Shown here: in pieces, positions 31,037 through 38,476 of the stretch
Position numbering within the stretch: the stretch's first letter is position 1
Layout of the letters: every line of letters starts with the position of its first letter
From: Albimonas marina
GTDB lineage: Bacteria; Pseudomonadota; Alphaproteobacteria; Rhodobacterales; Rhodobacteraceae
Assembly: GCF_029223255.1 (NCBI RefSeq)
Contig: NZ_JARHUC010000008.1
Coordinates: forward strand, 1-64,000
Length of the DNA stretch: 64,000 nt
Direction: 5' to 3'
Notes under the pieces: model-generated
The model's input: the letters and a program-made list of their open reading frames with translations, nothing else
Databases searched by the model: none
What the model was told of the DNA's origin: nothing
Program-made: the position numbers and the translations under genes

Positions 31037-32043
31037 TCCAGCAGCATCCACTCGGTGGCCAGCACCGCCCAGGAGGCGGGGAAGGTCCGGTTGGCGTTCG
31101 CCTGCCAGGCGCGGCCCATGGCCTCCAGCCGCTCGGGGCGCTCGGCCATCTTCTCGACCATCCGCCAGCGGTTCCACTCGACCGAGACGTTCCAGCCCTC
31201 GCGGCCGAGGTCGGCGTTGGGCAGGCGGTAGTGGAAGGTGGGGCGGGCGTGGATCTTCTCGTCCGGCAGGGCCGAGCGCACCCGCTCCTCGTCCAGCCAG
31301 CAGAACAGCGGCAGCATGTCGAGCTCGCGGTTCCGGGTGGGGTTGTCGGCGAGGTAGTCGTCGATCAGCGCGGGCAGGTCGGGGGCGTAGCCGGGCTCGA
31401 CGATCCGCTCGACGTATTCCTTGGGGAACGGGTCGGCGAAGGCCGCGATGCGGCGGGTGGCGTCGAGCTCGGTCACCTCGCGCAGCCAGTCCGAGAGCAG
31501 CACGTAGGCGCGCAGCATGTCGGTCAGCCAGGCGGGGTCGTCGGTGGCGATCTCGGGGTTGAGCTGGGCGCCGAAGGCGTGCAGCGGGCTGTCGGCGGTG
31601 CCCACCGCCCCCGCCCCGCGCAGCGCGTCGACCAGCCCGTCGATGCGCGGCAGCGAGGTCAGGGGGATCGGCGGGCAGACGATCTCGCAGGGCACCAGCA
31701 GCGAGGAGACGTCGCCGTAGAGGCTGCGCAGCTCCTCCTCCATCTCGTCGAAGAAGCGCTCGAGCCCCTTGCGGGAGGCCTTCTCGGGCGAGCTGGAGCT
31801 GTGGGCGTGGCGGGTGTCGAGCTCCACGGTGAAGTCGCCGAGCTCGGCCTCCTTCACGTGGAAGCGGTGGGGATCCTCCTCGTAGATGTCGCCGCCGAAG
31901 AGCTCGCGCACCAGGCGCGCGCCGTCGCGGGCGGAGATCGCGGCGAACTCCAGCTCGACGCCCACGCGCCGCTCCTCCCCCTGCGCGTTGGTCAAGCGGG
32001 GGGGCGGGAGGAACTCGGTTCCGGGGAGCGTCGGGCGGGTCAT
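31033..32043 (-). CDS. Amidoligase-family protein (ATP-grasp-like/glutamine-synthetase fold)
   Basis: A 336-residue protein of the predicted amidoligase family related to the carboxylate-amine ligases (COOH-NH2 ligase fold). The diagnostic VGVELEFAAIS (about 27-37) is the G-x-E-x-E strand. FTVELDTRHAHSS (about 71-83), then CEIVCPPIPLT and NPEIATDDPAWLTDMLRAYVLLSDWL (in two blocks, about 163-188), also fit. Members are predicted to form amide bonds between a carboxylate and an amine with ATP. It is co-translated with the gamma-glutamyl hydrolase downstream. Repeat copy B lies between it and the next minus-strand gene. Confidence 0.75.
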   Translation of the reverse strand: MTRPTLPGTEFLPPPRLTNAQGEERRVGVELEFAAISARDGARLVRELFGGDIYEEDPHRFHVKEAELGDFTVELDTRHAHSSSSPEKASRKGLERFFDEMEEELRSLYGDVSSLLVPCEIVCPPIPLTSLPRIDGLVDALRGAGAVGTADSPLHAFGAQLNPEIATDDPAWLTDMLRAYVLLSDWLREVTELDATRRIAAFADPFPKEYVERIVEPGYAPDLPALIDDYLADNPTRNRELDMLPLFCWLDEERVRSALPDEKIHARPTFHYRLPNADLGREGWNVSVEWNRWRMVEKMAERPERLEAMGRAWQANANRTFPASWAVLATEWMLLE

Positions 32044-32236
32044 GCGTCTCCTGGCGGGCTGGCTGCGGCGCGGCGGCGGGTCGGCCGTTCACCTATGGCG
32101 ATGGGACGGTTCGTCCACCCCTCGGCGGAGGCTTCCGAGGGGCGGCGAGGGAGGGACGGAGGCGCCCTGCGGGCGGGCTTGGGCCTGCGGCGAAGGGTGC
32201 GCGGGGTTGTGGAAGGGCGCTCGGCGCGGGGAGGTC

Positions 32237-32442
32237 GGAACCTCCGGCGGGCTCCTGACTCACCAAAGAACAGGGCCGCGCCTGTCCTCCGGATCCGTCT
32301 CTCGCTGATGGATGCCTGAGCGAGTCGGGGGGAGGGGTCAAGGACAAGCCCGCGCAAGCGCGGGTCGCTTCGCGATCCCTGACCCCTCCCCCCGACTCGC
32401 TCTTTCCGGCATCCGCGAGAGACGGCTCCGGAGAACAGGCGC
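32237..32442 (-). repeat. Long-stem Y-shaped repeat, copy B (version II)
   Basis: Basal helix 32278-32305 with 32415-32442, with two mismatches in the left arm (GTCC for GTTC; GGATCC for GGAGCC). 7-bp helix 32310-32316 with 32408-32414. 26-bp helix 32319-32344 with 32376-32401 (left arm holds CGAGTCGGGGGGAGG; one A-C mismatch). Tip hairpins are CCCGCGC-AA-GCGCGGG and TCGC-TTC-GCGA. The accessory hairpin 32237-32255 is imperfect. A 28-base leader shared with C and D lies at 32158-32185. It starts 49 bases past the stop of the minus-strand TIM-barrel gene. Confidence 0.88.
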
Positions 32443-32490
32443 TTCGTGGGCCCGGGCGGGCGTCGCGCCGGGGCGCCAGGGGGCGGGCGG

Positions 32491-33171
32491 TCAGGCGAAG
32501 CAGGCGGCGGCGGAGAGGATGGCGCGCAGCTGGGAGGGGAGGTCGGCGGGCGCGCCCTGGAAGGCGCCGTCGAGGGCGGCGGTGCCCACCGTGAAGCCCG
32601 CGCAGCCGGCGCGGGCCATCGCCTCGACCCGCGCGGGGCGGTCGATGGAGCCGGCGGCGATCACCGGCTTGCCGGCGGCGGCGCAGACCCGGGCGGCCAA
32701 CGCTTCGGCCGGGACCGAGCCGCGGTAGGCGAGCAGGTCGAGCCCCGCCACCTCCGGGCGCGCGGCGAGCGCGCGGGCGGAGGCGGCGATCTCCTCGACG
32801 TCGCCTTCCAGCACGCTGGGATGGCCGGTGATGCGGCCGGGGAACGGGTAGTAGCCGATGCCGGTTCCGGCCAGCAGGGGCGCCGCCACCTCGGGGCGGC
32901 AGCCGCCGAGCAGGCGGTCGACGCCGATCTCGACCCCCGCGCGGACCGAGGCGGCCTCGGACGCGGCGTCGAGCGAGACCACCTCCAGCCAGCAGGTCCC
33001 GCCCGCCGCCCGGATGCGGGCCGCGAGCGCGCGCAGATCCTCCACCGGCAGGCCCACGTCCTTGAAGCCGACCTGGCGCACGCCGGCGGCGAGCGCCGTC
33101 TCGAGGTGATGGGGCGCGTCGGGGACCGTCAGGTCGTTGCGGGTGAGCATGAAGATGAAGCCGGGGCGCAT
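32491..33171 (-). CDS. TIM-barrel protein of the phosphate-binding (HisA/HisF-like) kind
   Basis: A 226-residue alpha/beta barrel protein. Strand ends are readable in order: FIFMLTRNDLTVPDA, VRQVGFKDVGLP (Lys on strand 2), CWLEVVSLDAAS, GVDRLLGGCRPE, IGYYPFPGRITGHPSVLEG, GLDLLAYRGS, PVIAAGSID and GFTVGTAALDGAF. The last two form a standard phosphate-binding site (AAGSID, GTAALDGAF). No pathway genes are adjacent, so the reaction is unknown; an aldolase or isomerase is plausible. The ATG at 33171 directly precedes the first strand, whereas the frame upstream is low-complexity. Confidence 0.7.
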   Translation of the reverse strand: MRPGFIFMLTRNDLTVPDAPHHLETALAAGVRQVGFKDVGLPVEDLRALAARIRAAGGTCWLEVVSLDAASEAASVRAGVEIGVDRLLGGCRPEVAAPLLAGTGIGYYPFPGRITGHPSVLEGDVEEIAASARALAARPEVAGLDLLAYRGSVPAEALAARVCAAAGKPVIAAGSIDRPARVEAMARAGCAGFTVGTAALDGAFQGAPADLPSQLRAILSAAACFA

Positions 33172-33709
33172 GGCGGGCGTTCCTTGGCGACGACGCGGCG
33201 GAGGCAGAGCATAGGCCGGAACCCGCGGGGGACGCGATGGGTTTCGGGGACGCGGGAGGCGCGCCGAGGGCGGCTCGCCCGGGACGGGGAGAAGGGCGGT
33301 CGAGGGCCTGCGCCCGGCCCGACGGGTCGGGCGCGGCGGCGGGGCGCGCCGTCGCTGCGGTAGGGGGGCGGCGCGCGCGCGGCTCCGGCGGCGCCGGCCC
33401 GCCCTGCCCGTCCCGGCGCGCCGGCGGGGCCGGGGCGCAGTCCGCCCGGAGCCGGCGCCGGCGCCTCGCCCGGCCGCCGGGGACGCGGCGCGGCCGTCCC
33501 GGCGCCCCGGCCGGTCCTGCGCGGCGGCCTGCCGCTCTGGTCCCCGGCGCGGGGGCATGGCAAACTGACCGGACGGCCGGTCGCGTCCTGACGCGGGCGG
33601 CCGGGCGCGTCGCGGGCCTCCGGCCTCGTCGGAGAGGACGAGGCCGGCCAGGCCCTGCGCGCGGCAGACGGAACACAGCCGGCATCTGAACGCCGGCGCG
33701 GGAGGATGC
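33172..33709. other. 538-base stretch without a supportable gene
   Basis: An extremely GC-rich divergent intergenic region. Open frames on both strands translate to Arg/Gly/Pro/Ala-rich sequence without domains. It must carry promoters for the TIM-barrel gene and the CoA-transferase pair, but no convincing -35/-10 pair is visible. Near 33605-33650 there is a dyad-like CGGCCTCGTC/GACGAGGCCG. Confidence 0.45.
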
Positions 33710-34987
33710 ATGACCGAAGACGCCGGAGGCCGCACGGGCTTCCTCGCCCCCTATCGCGCCCTGGACCTGAGCGACCGCCGCGGGCAGCTCGCGGGGCGGA
33801 TGCTCGCCCAGATGGGCTGCGACGTGCTGCAGATCGAACCGCCCGAGGGCTCGAACGGCCGCCGCGTCGGCCCGTTCGACGACGCCGGGCGCTCGATGCA
33901 CTGGGCGGCCTACGCCGCGGGCAAGCGCAGCCTGGCGCTGGACCCGCAGGACGCCGGCGACCGCGAGACGCTGAAGGCCCTCGTCGCCAAGGCCGATTTC
34001 GTGATCGAGAGCCGCGGCCCGGGCGAGCCCGCGCGGCTGACGCCCGAGGAGATCGCCGCGATCAACCCGCGCGCCATCCACATGCTGATCACGCCCTGGG
34101 GCGAGACCGGGCCGAAGGCGGAGTGGGCCGAGAGCGACCTGGTGCTGTGGGCCGCGGGCGGCCCGCTGGCGCCGACCGCGATGGCCGGCGGCACGCCGAC
34201 CCGGATCTCGGTCCCGCAGGCCTGGCATTTCGCGGCCTCCGACGCCGTGTGCGGGGCGATGGTGGCGCTGTTCCACCGCCACGCGACGGGCGAGGGGCAG
34301 AAGGTCTCGACCTCGGTGCAGCGTTCGTCGACCTCGGCGACGCTGTCGGGCAGCCTCGCGGCGGTGGTCGGACATCCCGACTTCTCGCTGCGCCCGCGCT
34401 ACACCGGATCGAAGAAGCCGCTGGACCTCTCGGGCTCGGGCGCGCGCACGGCGCGCTCCAAGTGGGAGGGCAAGGACGGGCTGCTGGAGATCCACCTCGC
34501 CATGGGTCCCGCCACCGGGCGCTTCACCAACAACTTCATGAAGGTGATGAAGGAGAAGGGCGCGCTGTCCGAGCGCTTCCACGGCTGGGACTGGTCCACG
34601 ATCCATGAGCGGATCATGGCCGACGAGATCGACGACGACGACCTCGAGGACTGCCGGACCGAGGTGGGCGCCTTCCTGCGCACCGTGAGCCAGGACGAGG
34701 CGGTGGAGCTCGCCATCGCCAACCGCCTGCTGCTGGCGCCGGTGACCACCGCCGACAGCCTCTACAAGAGCCCGCACGAGACCGCCCGCGGCTTCTTCCG
34801 CACGGTGACCGACACGGAGGGGCGCGAGACCCTGCTGCCCGGGCCCTTCGCGATGACCGCGGCCCCGGCCTTCGCCCCCGACGCCCCCGCGCCCGCGCTG
34901 GGCGAGGGCGGCGAGGCGGCGGTCGAGGACTGGCTGGGCTCCCGCGCGGCCGCGAAGCAGACGATCACGGAAGGAGCGGCGGAATGA
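33710..34987 (+). CDS. Class III (CaiB/BaiF) CoA-transferase-like subunit lacking the catalytic Asp
   Basis: A 425-residue CaiB/BaiF-family protein. The fold is recognisable: YRALDLSDRRGQLAGRMLAQMGCDVLQIEPPEG (in two adjoining blocks, about 15-48), YAAGKRSLALDPQD, ADFVIESRGPGEPARL and TPWGETGPKAEW (about 128-139). Where active family members have Y-T-D-Y (compare the next gene) it reads QAWHFAASD, so the CoA-carrying Asp is replaced by Trp172. It overlaps the next gene, an intact relative, by 4 bases. This suggests a heteromer like BbsEF of benzylsuccinate activation. Start at 33710 follows GGAGG. Confidence 0.8.
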   Translation: MTEDAGGRTGFLAPYRALDLSDRRGQLAGRMLAQMGCDVLQIEPPEGSNGRRVGPFDDAGRSMHWAAYAAGKRSLALDPQDAGDRETLKALVAKADFVIESRGPGEPARLTPEEIAAINPRAIHMLITPWGETGPKAEWAESDLVLWAAGGPLAPTAMAGGTPTRISVPQAWHFAASDAVCGAMVALFHRHATGEGQKVSTSVQRSSTSATLSGSLAAVVGHPDFSLRPRYTGSKKPLDLSGSGARTARSKWEGKDGLLEIHLAMGPATGRFTNNFMKVMKEKGALSERFHGWDWSTIHERIMADEIDDDDLEDCRTEVGAFLRTVSQDEAVELAIANRLLLAPVTTADSLYKSPHETARGFFRTVTDTEGRETLLPGPFAMTAAPAFAPDAPAPALGEGGEAAVEDWLGSRAAAKQTITEGAAE

Positions 34988-36201
34988 GCGGGCCTCTCGC
35001 GGACATCAAGGTCCTGGACCTCGCCTGGGTCGTGGCCGGCCCGATGATCGGGCGGAGCCTCGCGGACTTCGGCGCGACGGTGGTGCGGGTGGAGCATCCC
35101 AAGCGCACCGACACCGCGCGCGCGATCGGCCCCTACTACGGCGGCGGCTACGACGTGCAGCGCTCGGCCTGCTACGCCAACGGCAACGCCGGCAAGCTGG
35201 GCCTCGCGCTCGACCTGCAGAACGAGGACGCGCGCGACGTGGTGCGCGAGCTCGCCGCCTGGGCGGACGTGGTGGTCGAGAGCTTCGCGCCCGGCCAGGT
35301 GAACCGCTGGGGCCTGGACTACGAGTCCCTGAAGGCGATCAACCCGAAGATCATCATGGTCTCGACCTCGCTGATGGGCCAGTCGGGGCCGTGGAAGGCG
35401 CTGGCGGGCTTCGGCAACATCGGCGCGGCCATGTCGGGCTACCAGGGCCTGGTGGGCCCGGAGGAGGGGCTGCCGACCGGCCCGTTCGGGCCCTACACCG
35501 ACTATGTCGCGCCCCGCTTCGGCATCCCGATGGTGCTGGCCGCGATCGACTGGCGCAACCGCTCGGGCGAGGGCTGCTACATCGACCTCGGGCAGGCCGA
35601 GACCGGCATGCAGTTCCTGGCCTCGGCCTTCGCGGACTACGGCGCCACCGGTCGAGTGGCCAAGGCCGAGGGCAACCGCGACCCCGACATGGCGCCGCAC
35701 AACGTCTACCCCGCCCTGACCAAGGAGGGGGAGGACCCGCGCTGGATCGCGATCGTGGCGCAGGACGACGCGGCCTGGAAGGCGCTGGCGGCGGAGATCG
35801 GGGGCGACGCGCTGGACGACCGGTTCGTCTCGCTCGAGGGGCGCAAGGCCAACGAGGCGGCGCTGGACGCCATCGTCGCGGCCTGGGCCGCGCCGCTCGA
35901 TCCGACGGCGACGGCCGAGAAGCTGCAGGGGCTGGGCGTCGCGGCCTCGGTCGTGGCGACGGCGATGGACCTCGCCGAGGATCCGCAGCTCGAGCATCTG
36001 GGCCACTGGGAGCGCGTGCCCCATCCCCAGATCGGCGCCGCCACGGTGGAGGCGAGCCGCTTCGTGCTGTCGCGCACGCCCGCCCACGTGGAGCGGCCCG
36101 CGCCGGAGTACGGGCGCGACCAGGACGCGGTGCTGAAAGGCATCCTCGGCTACGACGCCGACCGGATGGAGGCGCTGCGGGCCGCGGGCGCGATGCCCTG
36201 A
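34984..36201 (+). CDS. Class III (CaiB/BaiF) CoA-transferase, catalytic subunit
   Basis: A 405-residue enzyme moving CoA between carboxylic acids. Blocks are IKVLDLAWVVAGPMIGRSLADFGATVVRVEHP (in two adjoining blocks, about 8-39), the substrate/CoA-binding NAGKLGLALDLQ, ADVVVESFAPGQVNRWGLDYE, STSLMGQSGPWKALAGFG (about 127-144) and the catalytic Asp173 in GPFGPYTDYVAPRFG. The C-terminal half carries GRKANEAALDAIVAAWA. It is translated with the Asp-less partner upstream. Substrates are not evident; no degradation pathway is adjacent. Confidence 0.85.
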   Translation: MSGPLADIKVLDLAWVVAGPMIGRSLADFGATVVRVEHPKRTDTARAIGPYYGGGYDVQRSACYANGNAGKLGLALDLQNEDARDVVRELAAWADVVVESFAPGQVNRWGLDYESLKAINPKIIMVSTSLMGQSGPWKALAGFGNIGAAMSGYQGLVGPEEGLPTGPFGPYTDYVAPRFGIPMVLAAIDWRNRSGEGCYIDLGQAETGMQFLASAFADYGATGRVAKAEGNRDPDMAPHNVYPALTKEGEDPRWIAIVAQDDAAWKALAAEIGGDALDDRFVSLEGRKANEAALDAIVAAWAAPLDPTATAEKLQGLGVAASVVATAMDLAEDPQLEHLGHWERVPHPQIGAATVEASRFVLSRTPAHVERPAPEYGRDQDAVLKGILGYDADRMEALRAAGAMP

Positions 36202-36391
36202 GGCCAGGACGCCCCCGCCCGCGCCCGCTCCTGAGGCGGCGCGAGGGCGCGGCGGCGATGCGACGACGATCACGCCCCGTCCGCGGTTCCGCGGGCGGGG
36301 CGTTCTCGTTCGCGGAGGGGCGCTGGAGGGCCGGGCCGGCGGCGGCAGATCTTGAATCGGAGGGGCCCTCCGTTAAATGCCCACATGGTCG

Positions 36392-36436
36392 TTGACGGAT
36401 GCTGCGGCGCGGGATATCCAACCGCTTGGTCGGATA
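36392..36436 (+). promoter_or_regulatory. Promoter and TetR operator for the AcrAB-type operon
   Basis: TTGACG (36392-36397), a 17-base spacer, then TATCCA (36415-36420). A 22-bp dyad TATCCAACC-GCTT-GGTCGGATA (36415-36436, 8 of 9 pairs match) overlaps the -10 and the start of transcription. This is where a TetR repressor would bind to block its own operon. Confidence 0.65.
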
Positions 36437-36460
36437 AACCATCAGACGACAGGACTTTCC

Positions 36461-37111
36461 TTGGGACGAAAACGGGCCGTCGCGGACGGCGCCCTTCTGG
36501 ACGCGGCCGAGGCGGTCGTCCGGCGCGACGGCGCGGCGCGCCTGACGCTCGACGCCGTGGCCGCGGAGGCGGGGATCTCGAAGTCGAGCGTGCTCTACGC
36601 CGTGGGCTCCAAGCGGGGCCTGATCCGCGCGATCATCGAGCGGCGTATAGACGACTGGCGCTGCGGCTGCGCGGGACGGGAGGCGGAGCTGGCCGACCGC
36701 CCCAACCGCACGGTGGAGGCGGTGCTGGAGATGATCGCCGAGCCGATCCCGCAGGCCGACCGCTCGGTCGCGGTGTCCCTGGCGGCGGCGGTGTTCGCGG
36801 ACGAGGCGCTGCGCGAGCCGATCCGCAAGGACATCGCCGACCGTTTCGCGCGGGCCGAGCGCGACGCCCCCGCCCCCACCGGGGCGCTGTGCGCGCTCTT
36901 GGCCATCGAGGGTCTGCTGTCGCTCGAGCGGCTGGACCTTCACCAGTTCGAGCCGGCGCGTCGCGACCGGCTCCTGTCCGCGATCGCCTGGATCGCGCAG
37001 ACTGAACCCGGCGAGGGGCGCGTCGCCCCCCCCGCCGCCACGGACGAAGACGACGGCGGCGCGCCGTCGGGGGGGGCCTGCGCCCTGCCCGGCTGCCGCG
37101 GCCAGGGCTGA
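36461..37111 (+). CDS. TetR-family repressor of the adjacent RND pump
   Basis: A 216-residue TetR/AcrR-type regulator. The DNA-binding helix-turn-helix is LTLDAVAAEAGISKSSVLYAVGSKRGLI (in two adjoining blocks, about 29-54), with a helical ligand domain behind it and a disordered Ala/Pro/Asp-rich tail with two Cys. I chose the TTG at 36461, because the likely promoter and operator occupy 36392-36436 and would lie inside the coding region if the upstream ATG at 36377 were used. It is followed 11 bases later by the membrane-fusion gene, so it probably controls itself and the pump. Confidence 0.8.
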   Translation: MGRKRAVADGALLDAAEAVVRRDGAARLTLDAVAAEAGISKSSVLYAVGSKRGLIRAIIERRIDDWRCGCAGREAELADRPNRTVEAVLEMIAEPIPQADRSVAVSLAAAVFADEALREPIRKDIADRFARAERDAPAPTGALCALLAIEGLLSLERLDLHQFEPARRDRLLSAIAWIAQTEPGEGRVAPPAATDEDDGGAPSGGACALPGCRGQG

Positions 37112-37122
37112 GGAGCCTTGCG

Positions 37123-38466
37123 ATGATCGAACTTTCCCGACGCGGCGCGGCCGCGCCCGCGGCGCCTCGCCGCCTCCGCCGGGGCGGCGCGCCCCGGACC
37201 CTCGCCGCGCTCCTCTCCACCGCGCTGCTGCTGGGCGCGCCGGGCGGCGCGCTGGCGCAGGGCGCGGGGGGCCAGGCGCCGCCGCCGCAGGCCGTCTCGA
37301 TCGTCACCGCCACGCCCGAGGCGATCCCGGTGGTCAACGAGCTGCCGGGCCGCATCGCCGCCACCCGCATCGCCGAGGTGCGCCCGCGCGTGTCGGGCAT
37401 CATCGAGGAGCGGGTGTTCACCCAGGGCGCGCTGGTCGAGGCGGACGACGTGCTCTACCGGATCGATTCCGCGCCCTTCAAGGTGCAGGTCGACCGCGCC
37501 AAGGCCGCCGTCGCCCAGGCCGAGGCCGCGCGCAAGCGCGCCGAGCAGGCCGCCGCCCGGCAAGAGGAGCTGCGCGACCGCCGGGTCGTCTCGGCCCAGC
37601 AGTTCGACGACGCGGCCGCCGAGCTCGCCCAGTCCACCGCCGCCGTGGCCCAGGCCGAGGCGGAGCTGCGCGCGGCCGAGCTGAACCTGCATTACTCCGA
37701 GGTGCGCGCCCCGATCTCCGGCCGCATCGGCCGGGCGCGGATCACCGAGGGCGCGCTGGTCTCGGCCCAGGGGGACAACCTGGCGACGATCCAGCAGCTC
37801 GACCCGGTCTACGCCGACTTCACCCAGTCGGCGACCGAGCTGCTGGCCCTGCGCAAGGCGTTCAAGGCGGGGGCGCTGACGCGCTCGGCCTCGGGCGACG
37901 TGGCGGTGAGGCTGATGTTCGACGACGGCGCCCCCTACGCCGAGGAGGGGCGGCTGCTGTTCTCGGAGTCCACCGTGGACGAGACGACCGGCCAGGTGAC
38001 CCTGCGCGCCGAGTTCCCCAATCCCGACGACGACCTGCTGCCGGGCATGTACGTGCGCGTGCAGATCGAGCAGGGCGTGGAGCCTGACGCGCTGGCGGTG
38101 CCGGTGCAGGCGATCCAGCGGGGCTCGGACGGCCAGGCGATCCTCTACATCGTGGGCGAGGGCGACAAGATCGAGGCGCGCCCGGTGGTCACCAACCGCA
38201 TCGTCGACGACCGCTGGGTGATCGAGAGCGGCCTGAACCCCGGCGACCGCGTGGTGGTCGAGGGCTTCCAGAAGATCCGCCCCGGCGCCCCGGTGACCCC
38301 GCAGCCCTGGGCCAAGGCCAAGGCGCCCGAGGCCGCGGCCGCGGCCGCGGACGGCGCGGCGCCGGCCGACGGCGCCAAGCCCGCCGACGCACCCGCCGAG
38401 GCCCCCGCCGACGCCCCGGCCGGCTCCCCGTCGGACAAGGCCGCGGCCCCGGCGGACAAGGGCTGA
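37123..38466 (+). CDS. RND efflux membrane-fusion protein (AcrA/MexA type)
   Basis: A 447-residue periplasmic adaptor. The signal peptide is TLAALLSTALLLGAPGGALAQ (cleaved near 46) with no lipobox, so it is not a lipoprotein as AcrA is. The lipoyl half-motif RIAEVRPRVSGIIEERVFTQGALV lies at about 80-105, the alpha hairpin at about 115-185, the second lipoyl half LNLHYSEVRAPISGRIGRARITEGALV (in two blocks) at about 186-212, and the beta-barrel and membrane-proximal domains to about 385. The last 60 residues are an Ala/Pro/Asp-rich tail not found in AcrA. Co-transcribed with the pump gene 10 bases downstream. Confidence 0.9.
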   Translation: MIELSRRGAAAPAAPRRLRRGGAPRTLAALLSTALLLGAPGGALAQGAGGQAPPPQAVSIVTATPEAIPVVNELPGRIAATRIAEVRPRVSGIIEERVFTQGALVEADDVLYRIDSAPFKVQVDRAKAAVAQAEAARKRAEQAAARQEELRDRRVVSAQQFDDAAAELAQSTAAVAQAEAELRAAELNLHYSEVRAPISGRIGRARITEGALVSAQGDNLATIQQLDPVYADFTQSATELLALRKAFKAGALTRSASGDVAVRLMFDDGAPYAEEGRLLFSESTVDETTGQVTLRAEFPNPDDDLLPGMYVRVQIEQGVEPDALAVPVQAIQRGSDGQAILYIVGEGDKIEARPVVTNRIVDDRWVIESGLNPGDRVVVEGFQKIRPGAPVTPQPWAKAKAPEAAAAAADGAAPADGAKPADAPAEAPADAPAGSPSDKAAAPADKG

Positions 38467-38476
38467 GGGAGGACCG

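Noticed and set aside
33237-33689. Plus-strand frame of 150 codons before the CoA-transferase pair
   Set aside because: Low-complexity Arg/Gly/Ala translation without start signals or domain.
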